From Erythroxylum novogranatense (lineage: Eukaryota > Streptophyta > Magnoliopsida > Malpighiales > Erythroxylaceae): a stretch of 64,000 nucleotides of DNA. Shown here piece by piece: positions 1 to 11,189 of this stretch (position 1 is the stretch's first letter; every line of letters starts with the position of its first letter). Location of the stretch: contig CM057231.1 of NCBI GenBank assembly GCA_029891385.1, forward strand, positions 62,665,103 through 62,729,102. Direction: 5' to 3'. A program made the position numbers and the translations under genes. The notes beneath the pieces were generated by a model. It saw only the letters and a program-made list of their open reading frames with translations, searched no databases and was not told where the DNA came from.

Positions 1-840
1 AAATCTCATAACTCCCTTCCATGGAGACGTCTTGAGGAACACTTTGTCACCCAACGATATTCCATTTCTTTTCGATGAGCATCAAGATAGCTTTTCATCC
101 TATCCGGGCCGCCTTAAGTCATTGCTTGATTTTATCCACTTTCTCAATTGTCATCTGGACCAACTCGTCCCACTAGCTTCCTCTCACCTTCCTCATCCCA
201 AAGATATGGAAGTCCCTGCATCTCCGCCATATAGGGCTTCATAAGGAGCCATCTGAATGCTAGAATGGTACAATTGTTATAGGCAAATTCGACCAACGGA
301 AAATGATCATCCCATGCTCCTCTCAAGTCCATGACACATGCTCTAAGCATCCTTCTAGTGTCCGAATTGTCCTCTCAGATCGACCATCCGTCGAGGATGA
401 AACGCCGACCGAAATTCAAATTTTAGTTCCTAATGCTTCTCGCAGACTTCCCCAAAATCTCGATGTGAATCGAGGGTCCCTGTCGGATACTATGGAATCT
501 GAAACTCCATGCAACCTTACCACTTCATCAATATACTTCCTAGCTAAGACTTGCAATGAATCTGTTTGCTTGATTGCCAGAAAATGGGCTGACATGGTCA
601 ACCGATCAACAATAACCCAAATGGCATCATGCTTCTTGTTGGTCCTAGGTAAACCCATCAGAAAATCCATCGTGATCCTTTGCCACTTCCATTCAGAATG
701 GACAATGGCCTTAGCATGCTGAAGGTGCACGGTGTTCACCTTGACTTGCGACACACTAGACATCCGCTCACATATTCACCACATCCTCTTCATGCCTTTC
801 CACCGTAAATATTCCTTCAAATCTCTCAGACATTATGGTG
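1..840 (-). pseudogene. Integrase of gypsy-1, broken and cut by the window edge
   Basis: The minus-strand frame at 416-763 gives the integrase core: WQRITMDFLMGLPRTNKKHD with the first catalytic Asp, DRLTMSAHFLAIKQTDSL, and RLHGVSDSIVSDRDPRF with the second Asp. The frame at 144-350 resumes with MLRACVMDLRGAWDDHFPLV and EFAYNN. The stretch between, which should carry the catalytic Glu, is frameshifted. Bases 1-143 still read as the post-core region but with stops. The C-terminal chromodomain part would lie to the left of the window. Confidence 0.85.
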
Positions 841-1628
841 CTACAGGTGAATGGAATAAGGCGCATTGTGTGCCTCATCCAAGATCTCATCTTTAACTGC
901 CTTATCATTCGGAATACATAACCTGTTTCCGACTACCATTAGCCCATCATCCCTTACTTGCACTTCTGACTGCTTACCGTGTTGAATTTCATCTCTCAGC
1001 TTATTTAATTCTGTATCCTGCTCCTGCAACTCCTTGACCTTCTCCCTAAGGATAGGTCTCGCCCTAAATTGAGCAAAAACACCATCTGATTCATCCTGCT
1101 TTAAACTGATCTTCAACTTGGCCATCTGTTCCAACAAAGGCAAGTAAACTGATTGCACATAAGATATGGATGACTTCCGACTCAAAGCGTCTGCCACTAC
1201 ATTCGCCTTGCCTGGATGATACTCTATCATCAGGTCATAGTCCTTGAGCAACTCCACCCATCTTCTCTGCCTCAGATTCAGTTCTTTCTGGCTTAGCAAG
1301 TACTTGATGCTTTTGTGATCCGTGAAAACCCTTATCTGAACCCCATACAGATAGTGTCTCCATATCTTTAAGGCAAAAATCACTGCTGCCAATTCCAGAT
1401 CATGAGTCGGATAATTCAACTCATATGACTTCAACTGCCGTGAAGCATAGGCTATTACCTCGCCATCATCCTGCACAAGACACATCCTAAACCCTTCCTC
1501 AAGCATCATCAGATATCAGATACCCCGCTTCCTATCAAGGTGACCAATCTCGAGCACTTGTCAACTGTTCTTGAGCTCCTCAAAGCTCTTCCGACATTCC
1601 TCACTCCATATGAGCTGCTGATTCTTTC
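841..1628 (-). pseudogene. RNase H and integrase zinc region of gypsy-1
   Basis: Residues of the 841-1509 frame match gypsy RNase [21 protein letters not shown], then [32 protein letters not shown] and [15 protein letters not shown]. RNase H removes the RNA strand after first-strand synthesis. The first catalytic Asp region (usually YSDAS) is damaged between 1510 and 1560. The tail ([24 protein letters not shown]) is the beginning of the integrase HHCC region, and the frame ends at 841 before the zinc ligands finish. Confidence 0.85.
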
Positions 1629-2102
1629 TTATGACTTAGTCATAGGGGCAGCTATCATTGAAAATCCTTCCACGAATCTCCTATAATAACCTGCCAAACC
1701 TAGGAAGCTTCTTACCTCTTTCACTGTCTTGGGCTCTTGCCATTTCACTACTGCTTCTACTTTCCTCGGATCAACATGGATCCCTTTGTTGGAAATCACA
1801 TGTCTAAGGAAAACTACTTCATGCAGCCAAAATTCACACTTGCTAAATTTGGCATACAGCTCCTGCTCTCTCAATCTCTGCAATACTATCCTAAGATGTT
1901 GTTCATGCTCTCCTTCATCCTTAGAATAAACCAGAATTTCATCAATGAACACAATGACAAACTGATCTAAGAATTCATTAAACACCCTATTCATCAGATC
2001 CATGAAGGCAGCTGGAGCATTGGTCAATCCGAAGGGCATGACCACAATTCATAGTGCCGTGAACGGTCTGAAGGTTGTCTTGTTTACATCAGACTCCTTG
2101 AT
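1629..2102 (-). pseudogene. Reverse transcriptase palm/thumb of gypsy-1, with altered catalytic motif
   Basis: It continues RT after the stop at 2103 and a one-base deletion near 2050. [12 protein letters not shown] lies at about 2040-2000. The catalytic box, FIDD in the gypsy-2 copy, reads FIDE here (codons complementary to 1938-1949), so the second metal-binding aspartate is a glutamate. The thumb and connection motifs [20 protein letters not shown] and [14 protein letters not shown] are intact. Between 1510 and 1628 the frame is scrambled, with at least two stops before RNase H. The copy cannot encode an active enzyme. Confidence 0.9.
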
Positions 2103-3548
2103 TCAGAGTTGATGATAACCTGATCTTAGGTCAATCTTCGAAAAGACCCTTGCTCCCTGCAGCTGATCAAATAAATCATCTATCCGTGGCAACGGATACT
2201 TGTTCTGAATCGTCATCTTGTTAAGCTTTCTGTAGTCTATGCACATCCTCCATGTTCCATCCTTCTTCCTAACAAACAGGACCGGAGCTCCCCAAGGTGA
2301 AGAACTCGGCCTGATGAACTGCTTCTCCAACAATTCCTGCAATTGCTCCTTGAGTTCTCTCAACTTAACTGGAGCCATTCTGTAGGGTGGTATGGAGATT
2401 GGCGCGGTTCCGGGAATCAAGTCAATTTCGAACTCAATTTCCCTCACCGGCGGCAACCCTGGTAATTCTTCTGGAAATACATCAGGAAACTCCCTCACAA
2501 CCTGAAAATCTTCTAGTCTGCCCACATTCACTTCTGGATCCACTACATGTGCCAAGAAGGCCTCACACCCTTGACTCATCATATTGTCAGCTAACATAGC
2601 CGAAATGATCCTTGGCACTGGTAGTTTCCTGTCCCCCTTGAAGACTATCTTCTGACCATTGCCCAGATCAAACTTTACTTCTTTCAAACTACAATCTAGC
2701 CTTGTACAGACTCTCCATGACATCCATCCCAATATAACATCCAATCCTTGAAGGTCTAGAGGTAGTAGGTCTACTACCAGTCTAGCACCGTCGATATTAA
2801 GCTCACAGTTCTTATAGATCAAACTAATCACCACCTTACTCCCTAAAGGAGTACTAACAACCAGAAAGTTATCCATAGTCTCAGGACATACAGCATGCAA
2901 ATTCATACTTGCAGATACAAATGAATGGGTGGAGCCAGTATCAATCAACACATAAACAGGTAGATCAAATAGTATAGCCATACCCGTCACTACTTCCGGA
3001 ACGGCTGCAGCTTCTTCTCTGGTCATGGCAAAAACCCGAGCTGGTGCCTGACCCTGTCCTCTAGGTCTCCCTACTGGATATGCCTTCCTTGCAGTTCCTG
3101 AACTGCCCACATCATGTACTGGCCGAGATGCCACTGTTTCTGCTTTTCTTGGGGCCTGAGACTTAGACCCTTCCTGCCTGACTGTCTGGGGACAATCCTT
3201 GATTCTGTGTCCCCTTTGGCCACAGCCAAAACATGCTCCTATCTTCAGCAGACATTCCCCTTTGTGAAATCTCCCACAGTGATCACACTGGGGGCTCCCT
3301 TTACCTGTCCATCCCAGGCTTGCTACACTTGAAGCTTGCCCAGACATAGCCCTAGGCTGCTTGCTCTGAGTGGGGCCACTGCTGCCCACCTCACTCTGTG
3401 TATGACGAGTTCTAGTGCTCCTCGCAGGTGCTGGAACGCTTAGCCCTTTTCTAGAGAACTGCTCTCTGTTCGTCCTCTTCTTAGTCACTTCAGCCCTGAT
3501 GTTCTCGAATTTCTCACCAAGAGCAAGATCCACATTGCTAGTAATCAC
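2103..3548 (-). pseudogene. gag zinc knuckles, protease and N-terminal RT of gypsy-1
   Basis: This is the longest readable block of gypsy-1, 481 codons. From the N-terminus it has a basic linker, a first CX2CX3HX3C finger ([12 protein letters not shown]), then a canonical CCHC knuckle ([14 protein letters not shown]), which binds RNA. Next comes an aspartic protease with active site [10 protein letters not shown] and downstream VILGW, a linker ending [16 protein letters not shown], and the first RT motifs ([46 protein letters not shown]). It stops at a TGA (complement of 2103-2105) where relatives have an Arg codon; a CGA to TGA change by CpG deamination would explain it. Confidence 0.9.
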
Positions 3549-4261
3549 GGAAGTTGTGGATCACCACCTTTTCCCGGATCCCTAGGTGTAATCCACCCTC
3601 AAACTTCCGACACTTGTCTTCTTCAGTTGCCACGATATTGGCTGCATACCGTGATAACTGAGTGAACTTCAATTCATACTCTGCCACACTCAACTCCCTT
3701 TGAGCGAGATTCAGATATTCCCTGGCCTTATCCTGCATGTAGACCATCGAGAAATACTTCCTCCGAAAGGCCTCTAGGAATTCCCTCCATGTCGATCTGG
3801 AGGTACTTCCGGCGATCATGGGCACCGACTCCCACCAAGGCGGTGCATCCCCTGCGATAAGCTAAGCGCATATTCGAGCTTCGATCATCAAGACACTTTA
3901 TCTCGATTCAGACCCTCTCGATCCTCTTCAACCATGTTTCAACTTTCTGGGATTAGCAGTCCGCTGAAGTCAATTGCTCCATACTTGAGCTTATCATACT
4001 ACCGCTCCTCTCTCTCGAGGTGGTACTGAGCCTTCTTCCTTGGCCCATGGCATAAATGAAAGCCTAAGCGAATGCTTGGAAGAACTGGGATCCATAGGGT
4101 TCACTTGAGGAGGAGGCGGCGAGGCGCCTCATTTGCACACTTGGTGCATCGAGTTGGAGATGTGGAAGGTCCCCGATCCTCTGCGAACATAAGACTCATC
4201 CGTGCTTCGCCACGAGAGTCGGGCCGAGATTGAGCTCCTCGAGTTCTTTTCGAGGCGGCAT
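3538..4261 (-). pseudogene. gag (capsid part) of gypsy-1, broken
   Basis: The likely start is the ATG complementary to 4259-4261, which opens MPPRK, the same beginning as gag of gypsy-2 at 56703. Stops and shifts disrupt 3826-4261. The readable block 3538-3825 contains the retrotransposon Gag signature (WREFLEAFRRKYF, then YLNLAQRELSVAEYELKFTQL and FEGGLH), which is the capsid-forming domain. Gag would assemble the cytoplasmic virus-like particle that packages the element RNA. It overlaps the next block by about ten bases in another frame, which implies a frameshift rather than a separate gene. Confidence 0.85.
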
Positions 4262-4487
4262 TACTCCTTCAATTTAAAAATCAGTGAAAATCTTTAGTTC
4301 ACATAAAACAAGTTCAATTCATGTAAGTCAATTTGAAACAAGTCAATTCACTCATTTGAAAGCAATGTTGCATGTTATGCATTTAAAACAATGCACATAA
4401 TTCGTATAGTTCATGTAGGAGGATGCATGATGACTTGACCCTTAGATAATCCCACTAAGGTTCCTAGGAGACCTAAACCCAGTTTAA

Positions 4488-4498
4488 GCTCGATACCA
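4488..4498 (-). promoter_or_regulatory. Primer binding site of gypsy-1 (tRNA-iMet type, one base missing)
   Basis: The minus strand reads TGGTATCGAGC just downstream of the LTR end. The usual plant initiator-Met primer site is TGGTATCAGAGC, seen intact at 56522, so this copy has lost one base in the middle. Confidence 0.8.
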
Positions 4499-4502
4499 CG
4501 GA

Positions 4503-7225
4503 TGTCGGGACCCCACCGTAGATCAGACCTAATCGTTGGATCCGTGACCGAGTCCAACTCTTAAGTCGCTAGTCGATCGATGGGATGAATCTTTGGTCGA
4601 CTGGGATGGGTGTCCTTGCTGATTTTAGTCGACTGGAACACTTTATAGTCGACTGGAATACTTTATAGTCGACTGGAACACTTTATAGTCGACTGGAATA
4701 CTTTATAGTCGACTGGAATACTTTATAGTCGACTGGAACTTACGAAAAACAATCTCCGCTCTCCGAATAGTCGACTGAAACACTTTATAGTCGACTGGAA
4801 TACTTTATAGTCGACTGGAACACTTTATAGTCGACTGGAACACTTTATAGTCGACTGGAACTCTTTATCACCTTGTCTTGTGGGGTTTATTTCACAAAAC
4901 CCTTGCAAGATTCACTCACTCCACTACTAAAATACTTCATGACAACTCCAAACATCAAAATTATTTTATCATTCAACCATTTCTTGATTGATATGTCCAT
5001 CAACCCTAAAATCCTACATAACCATCATAACTCTCAACTTCCCACTTCTAACCACTTGACACTAGCATCTTTCAAAGCTCATAATTCCTCATTCCTAGCT
5101 CCAATTGAAGCAAATGACACACTATTTTAAAGATCTAAACTTAGGCTACACTCTTCAAGGAGATCTCTCAATTCTATTCAAACATTAAGAGAGTCTAAAA
5201 TCAAAATGGAAGTTGCTGCACAATTTTTGGGAAAATTTGACAGCACCTCCCCTATTTTATTCCTAACCCAATTCTTCAATCTAAGACTACAACCTGCACC
5301 ACAATTCTATATTCAAGGGCAGCAACCACACTCCTAACAGTTACCTACCTATATTTTACTCATGCCATCTCATGCATCATTGGAACACTACTAAATCAAA
5401 CGTAATAGCATAGGGTTTGAAATTTCAGTTTTGAGTTACAACTCAATTTCATTTCATCTTCATCATATCATGGTCATTTAATCATGTATCATACAATGCT
5501 TTAGTGGGCATTTCAAGCCCAATTACAATGAAGCTTCAAAATACAATATCATTCTCAAATGCGACTAAAGCATTGTTTTACAAAACCATTTCAAATACAA
5601 AGCCAAAAGAAAATCTTGGAGTAAATGCCTTTAAACTTGCTCCTCGGGATCCCGCCATTTCTGGAAAATTTGAGGGGTGAGCTTTAAGCTCTGTGGGTAA
5701 CACATTTATATTTATATATCAAGCATGTCCATTTAATTATCCATACATTTAACAATCTTTCAATGAAGTCACAAATCATGCATCATGCAATTTTCATCAA
5801 TACGTAAACATAATTTCTCATAATTCAAACATTCATAATTCTTGCATTTTCATGTAATCACATATGAAACACATCAAATGGCTCGGTAAGTCCATATTCT
5901 TGGCAACCATATAGTCTCATTTAATGAGCTTATATGGGCAAATCTTTAGGAGTCCAAAATGTTGGATCATCCTATGCCACAATCGGGCAGTCGGGCGAAG
6001 GCTTTCATGGTCGACGTGCACGTGACAGTTCTTAGGACTATACCTTACCCACATAACATAATAATCATGCATCATACAAGAAAATTGGACTGTTCTTGTC
6101 CAATTCATTGTTTCTTTAAAAATCATCTTTTTTTTTCATACATCATTCATGCTTTTCATCATATTCATTTAACAAGTTTCTCCAAAACAATTTCAATCGT
6201 CATCATACAATATACATTTACAAACATCATGATTCCATCCTCAACCTTCATAATTTCCTAACAACAACAACATCAAGCATTTAATACAATCATCAATGGT
6301 TTACAATAACCACATCCAACATTCAATCACAAACATTTAATGCAACTACCAAGTAATCAAAGCTCATTAATGTCATGCATTAATTTATATTTATAGCTTA
6401 TATACATAAAGATAAATATGAAACCCACCTTGTATCCTTGCTTAAACTTGCCTAAGGAAGTTCCTCTTCTTGTTCTTCTCCTCTTTCTTCTTTCCCTTCA
6501 TTAAAACCGAAAACCCATAATCACTTAGGGTTTTAAAATTGAAAAACCTAATGAACTTAAATCATGCTATACACTTTAGAATCACTAGACCCATCTTCTT
6601 TCTAAGCTTTCTAAACCATAAAACCAACAAAAGCTTAACCTTAATCAAGAAGCTTACCTTGAATCTTTAGATAACCAAGTGATTTCTTAGTTCAAAATGT
6701 AGCTTGAACCTTCCTCCACACTTTTTCCTCTTGAACTTTCTTCAAAAACCTCTTGAATCTCTTGGAAAATCAAACCCTAGACATGTTTTTCTTCTTTTCT
6801 TCTCCTTTTCTCCTCCACCACCGAAACTTCTTCCTCTCCCTCTCAATTTTCGTAAGTCTCCCTCTCTTTTCCCTACTACTCACTTATTTCTTCTTCTTTT
6901 TATACTTCTTACTCACTTAAGCCCAAGGCCTAAAGCCCATTCACTCATTTTTCCTTCCTCCCTTCTTATTTCCTCCTTATACTACTCAAGCCCATTTCAT
7001 TTTCTCTTCTCTTTTCATTTCATTTGGGCCCAAAGCCCAATTAACACGTTAAATTACTTCCAATTCATTTAAATCAACTAACACATTTAATACTTGCTAT
7101 CTAACTCATTTAATGTTCATTTAATGTCATATGCTAATTCATGCTAACTTTACTAAATACTATACTAATTCACCCCATTAATCTAATCATGCTTGATTTA
7201 TCATAAAAAAATTTTGGGGGTAACA
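4503..7225 (-). repeat. 5' LTR of gypsy-1 (about 2.72 kb)
   Basis: On the minus strand it begins TGTTACCCCCAAAATTTTTT and ends GGGTCCCGACA, so it has TG...CA ends. The end is four bases from the primer site. The first ~45 bases resemble the start of the gypsy-2 LTR at 61389 (run of T followed by ATGAT and AAGCATGA), so the two are related families. It contains a 20-bp tandem array at 4625-4869. Open frames inside it (for example 5959-6261 and 6704-7072) have no recognisable domain and are taken as chance. The partner LTR is off the window, so the exact ends rest on motif and position, not on pairwise comparison. Confidence 0.8.
4625..4869. repeat. 20-bp tandem array with GTCGAC core in gypsy-1 LTR
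   Basis: Eleven copies of a 20-base unit, TAGTCGACTGGAAYACTTTA, stand in two blocks (six copies from about 4625, five from about 4767). They are separated by roughly 40 bases of unrelated sequence. Two degenerate relatives precede the array near 4570-4600. Each unit contains the palindrome GTCGAC. Copies differ mainly at one position (AACAC versus AATAC). Confidence 0.95.
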
Positions 7226-7760
7226 ACTTAATTATAAGACTAAGTAGGCAAGGGACATGTGTCACTTGGCACTTGTCCTGGTTTAAAGCATTCTTCAGGT
7301 CTTTTTTTTTCAAATTTTAATTCAATTTCTAGTTCAATTTCTCTTCAAATTCCAATGGCTCAAAGTAATAAATCCTAAAATCATGTATCAAATTTTTCAG
7401 TGCCATTGGACAGTCATTTTCGGTACCGGAAACCAAATCAGTCTGTCACTTGTAAATTTTCCGATCCGGAAAGGTATCCCGAAAAATTTCCAGAAAAATT
7501 CCTAAATTTCTACAAAAATGTAAAACACATAAAAATCCACTTCAATTCCATGTTCAAGCACCAATTCATATTTTTTCATAATAAACACATATGCCGAGAA
7601 ATGTCAGAAATGCATGTACAATCATGTGCATTTACAAAAATTACAATTTATGCATATATGGAGGTCATATTATGCATGAACATACCAAGACTAGTTTACT
7701 CACTCATAACCCCTTCTCAAATTACTATTTTACCCTTCCCATCGGTGATAGGATGTTACA
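7226..7760 (-). repeat. 3' LTR of gypsy-0, first ~535 bp only
   Basis: It is a close copy of 22620-23148 (529 bp), sharing the start TGTAACATCC on the minus strand and nearly all of the following sequence, with small indels. It is cut at 7225/7226 by the 5' LTR of gypsy-1; the rest must lie left of the window. Confidence 0.9.
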
Positions 7761-7773
7761 ACTCTCCCCTCCT
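7761..7773 (-). promoter_or_regulatory. Polypurine tract of gypsy-0
   Basis: The minus strand reads AGGAGGGGAGAGT directly before the LTR start. Immediately upstream, at 7774-7803, the minus strand encodes NFEDEIF, the same C-terminal signature that precedes the polypurine tract in gypsy-2 (61355-61388). This tract would prime plus-strand DNA synthesis. Confidence 0.8.
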
Positions 7774-10700
7774 AATAAAAATTTCATCCTCAAAATTCAT
7801 TTTAGATACTAAAGAAGGTAGGGTACTGTTATCTCATGTACTCCTTCATTTCTTATATCATCTTTCTACTCAATGCTTCCTTTCATAAAATCACCATTGA
7901 TAGCGTCGATAGGTCTCTCAATTTTCTGTTTAGATATCATACTTTCTCCATTATGTCCCTGATGAGTTTCAAAATATACAACTCCTTACTTCCCGTTTCA
8001 ATGCCACATATATCGGATTATAACAATATTAAACATAAAATCACTCATCATGCCTTAGTCCCATTTTTATTATCATTTTACATAGACCACTTTATGTCAC
8101 CCTTAATTTCCCTTTTTACCTTTGTATCTCATCTCACTACACCTTAGCACAGGTGATTCACTCAAAATCTTTTTCCAAATAGTCACAACTTCGATGTAAT
8201 CCACCAAAATCCATTCATCTATCAAAATCCTTTCACTCGCTATTTCACTCACTAATGGTATCCCAACTTTGTTCTGACTTTTACTCAGGGTGATCGACTC
8301 TTCTTGTCGTCCACCAGGAGAAGGATAATTTTGCTTGTAGTCACTTTGCGCTATACATTAATCTTGTATGCTGAAGCATTCTACCTGTCTCCAATAGTCA
8401 AGACTACAAGGAAACCAAACATATAATCACTCAATTCGATCTTCTTATCCGCCAATTGCTCTTTTGAGGTACTCTTACTAGGATACATACTTTATTCCTC
8501 AAATCCTCACTTTGGGCTTTCCAAATTGCTGTTTGTAAAACTGATGTTTCTTTTCCCCATAACTAATAAGATTTCCTTTTTTCTCCATTTTTAACTCATC
8601 ACTATACCCTCTTTATTGCACTAGACTGAGTAACCTAATATTCACATATGTGGTACTAATGTGATACTCGATGTTGTTGATTGGAACATTAGCTTCATTA
8701 GGACAGGTCCCTCTGCACAATCCTTTCAATCTTGTCCAATTCCAGTATTACCTTAATCTCTATTAATCTGTCTAATCATATGGATATCTCATGTGTTTCT
8801 ATCCACATCATGATTATATGCTTCCAAACCAACTACTATTGCAAAAATCTTCAAGTCATGTATCCAAATTTAGCTCATGTAGCTATATTCATCTCTAGGT
8901 ATACAAAATCACCTTATACATTACAATCAATGCCCTCTTGATCTCGATTGGAAACCTCTATTGTAGATACGACAAAAGCTCCAAATCCGAATGGCATACT
9001 TAACACCATAATTATTTTGTTTTCATTTATCACTGACGTGGCTTACATCTTTTTCCCTCAAACCATTAAACTTCCATCTTCATTTGTCAATATGATCATA
9101 GTCGCTCATTGTTATCATGTTGCTTGGTTCACATTAACCTTTAATATCATAATCCTATCGGGGTATGGTTAACTCCAATAGATATAACCTCAAACTCATT
9201 GTGCTTATAGTTAGTTCTTGTAATTCCTTGAGTAACTAATTCCTAAATACAGTAGTATAAGTACATGCTATCCTCAATTTTTCATTGAACTTCCTTTTTC
9301 TCGACGGATTTCAGCAGTTCTATCACTTTCCCAATGATTATACATTTACTTATGCTAATGTCTGTTCATTTATACCTGTTGCTCCACACATTTCAATCTA
9401 TCTACAACCATAATTTCCTGTGTTGAAAACCCCTTTATCAGAGATAATTTTTGGTTCCCAAATAGATTTAAAAACACAGCCTATGATGTGGACCAAATTT
9501 CACCTCACATGAACAAGAATGTCTCCTCGAATTATTGGATATGTTACATCAACAAAAATATATACACTCCCGATAGCCTTTTCTAACCCTTATGTTTGAA
9601 TCTTTGCTATGGAAATAACTCCAATATTCTCATTTTCATCATTTTCATTTTATTTTATTTTTTATAAAGGAGACAGTACATCACAACTTTTCCGGGAGAC
9701 CTGTCATCTTATTTCAAACTTTCCAGTACGTCTGTCAATTCCTTTCTGAAGCAAACCCGATTGACTCAAGCGAGGGGCCTTGGCCCACTATGGAAGAATT
9801 ACTCGATTCTATTGTTGAATCGAGAGAAGAACTTATGATCCCAGCTACTGGTCATGGAAAGCCTGTCTTCATTGATCATAAATTAAAGTACCCGGCTTTC
9901 TGACCCTATATCAGTGATTCTTGGTACAAACCTCGATATTGTCACTCACCTATTATCCATTTCATTCCTAATAGTTCAAGAAAAATCAATTACAACGTTT
10001 CACAAGATCTTTCAAAGATCAATTTGTCTCATGACTTCTATGATTAATGTATCCTCGATACTAAGGCTCAATGAGGCATTAAGCAATTTCATTTACACTT
10101 ACACCCTGGATGATACCATTCAAAATTCTGACATCTTATTGAAAGATGTCTTTCTATTATATAGCCACGTACTCAAATTCGCTACTGCTACTTACATCCC
10201 AATTAACTCTAGATAACATTTTTATCCTTGTTCATGTCCATAACTGGAGATTACTATTTGATCATAACAAAAACCTATTTTTGTAGGCCCATATCGTGGC
10301 TTGCTCTTTTACCTCACATATTGATAGCGATTTGAATTTACAGTTTGAGTGCATTCACTCTACTCCTTTGCTTTATCATATTTTCCATAATTGCATACAC
10401 ACATGCAACCCAAACTCAGGAGCATTTTAAGCACTAATAAGGCCATGTTTCTATTATTTCATCGTCCATATGTATATTCTCAATCTATTTCAAATTATAG
10501 ACGCAGAAGCATCAAGAACTGTCATCTCAGTAGTTCAGACATATTATTACGCCAAATCATAACTTTTATCACACTTCAAATCCAAATCTATCCTTTCACA
10601 GTCATAGAAAGTTATTTCTTTTGACCGAGCTTGCACACTTTAATCTCATCATTTCTGTTTTTTTTTTCAAACAATATCTTCACTTACGATACACTATATT

Positions 10701-11189
10701 CCATAATAAACACATCAACACAACTGTAGTAAATCTTTATCTACCGTATCGAACCAAGTACTTTTTCTCCTTTCCAATTATCCCCATTTTATTGAACATA
10801 CAAGTCCAAATCATAACGACCTAATCATCCTGAGATTTTGATCTCTCATAGACATATTCACATATTCTTAACCTAAATCATAACTCTCATCACTTTTAAC
10901 CAATATTCCTCTTATGTCCATATTTGACCTCTCCAGGCTATAGCAAATTTTGTTTTTCCTTCAACTCGATTTATACACTTTAAATCTCATTATTTATTTT
11001 GCTATCACCTTTTTCTAAATCAGCCCTTGCCAATGCATTCACATGCTGATCACATTCAAGGGTTTTTAATCACAGAACAATATGAATGTCATTTTTCATT
11101 ATTCCTTTCCCATTTCCAGTTTCCCATAAACCTTCATTGGCTTATATTCTGACACATCACCACTTTTCTCAGACTTCATCACTTAATAC
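7774..11189 (-). pseudogene. Decayed pol interior of gypsy-0
   Basis: Only fragments are readable. The last codons before the polypurine tract give NFEDEIF, and around 8975-9000 the minus strand gives a remnant of the RT MPFG(L) motif. Distance from MPFG to the polypurine tract is about 1.2 kb against about 2.4 kb in gypsy-2, so roughly half of the RNase H and integrase part is deleted. The plus-strand open frames across 7836-10824 show no domain and are chance frames in AT-rich DNA. Bases 11185-11189 (AATAC) are the left target duplication of the copia solo LTR. Confidence 0.5.

Larger units (their letters stand above)
1..7225 (-). mobile_element. gypsy-1: Ty3/gypsy LTR retrotransposon, 3' end off window
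   Basis: Reading the minus strand from 7225 leftwards gives a 5' LTR (7225-4503), a tRNA-iMet-type primer site (4498-4488), a gag start at 4261, two zinc knuckles, protease, RT, RNase H and integrase. The integrase runs to base 1; the end of pol and the 3' LTR lie beyond the window. Domain order PR-RT-RH-IN is that of Ty3/gypsy, and motif wording ([22 protein letters not shown]) matches plant chromoviruses. The frame is broken by stops and indels, so it is not autonomous. It interrupts the 3' LTR of gypsy-0: the sequence right of 7225 continues as a copy of 22620-23148. The flanking five bases on the right are ACTTA; the matching duplication would be off the left edge. Confidence 0.9.

Noticed and set aside
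4625..4869. CRISPR-like array of regular repeats
   Set aside because: Units are contiguous 20-mers without spacers, in a plant LTR; it is a minisatellite.
6704..7072. 122-codon Pro/Leu/Ser-rich frame that could be a signal or membrane protein
   Set aside because: Lies within the gypsy-1 LTR in a CT-rich stretch, antisense to the element, with no domain.
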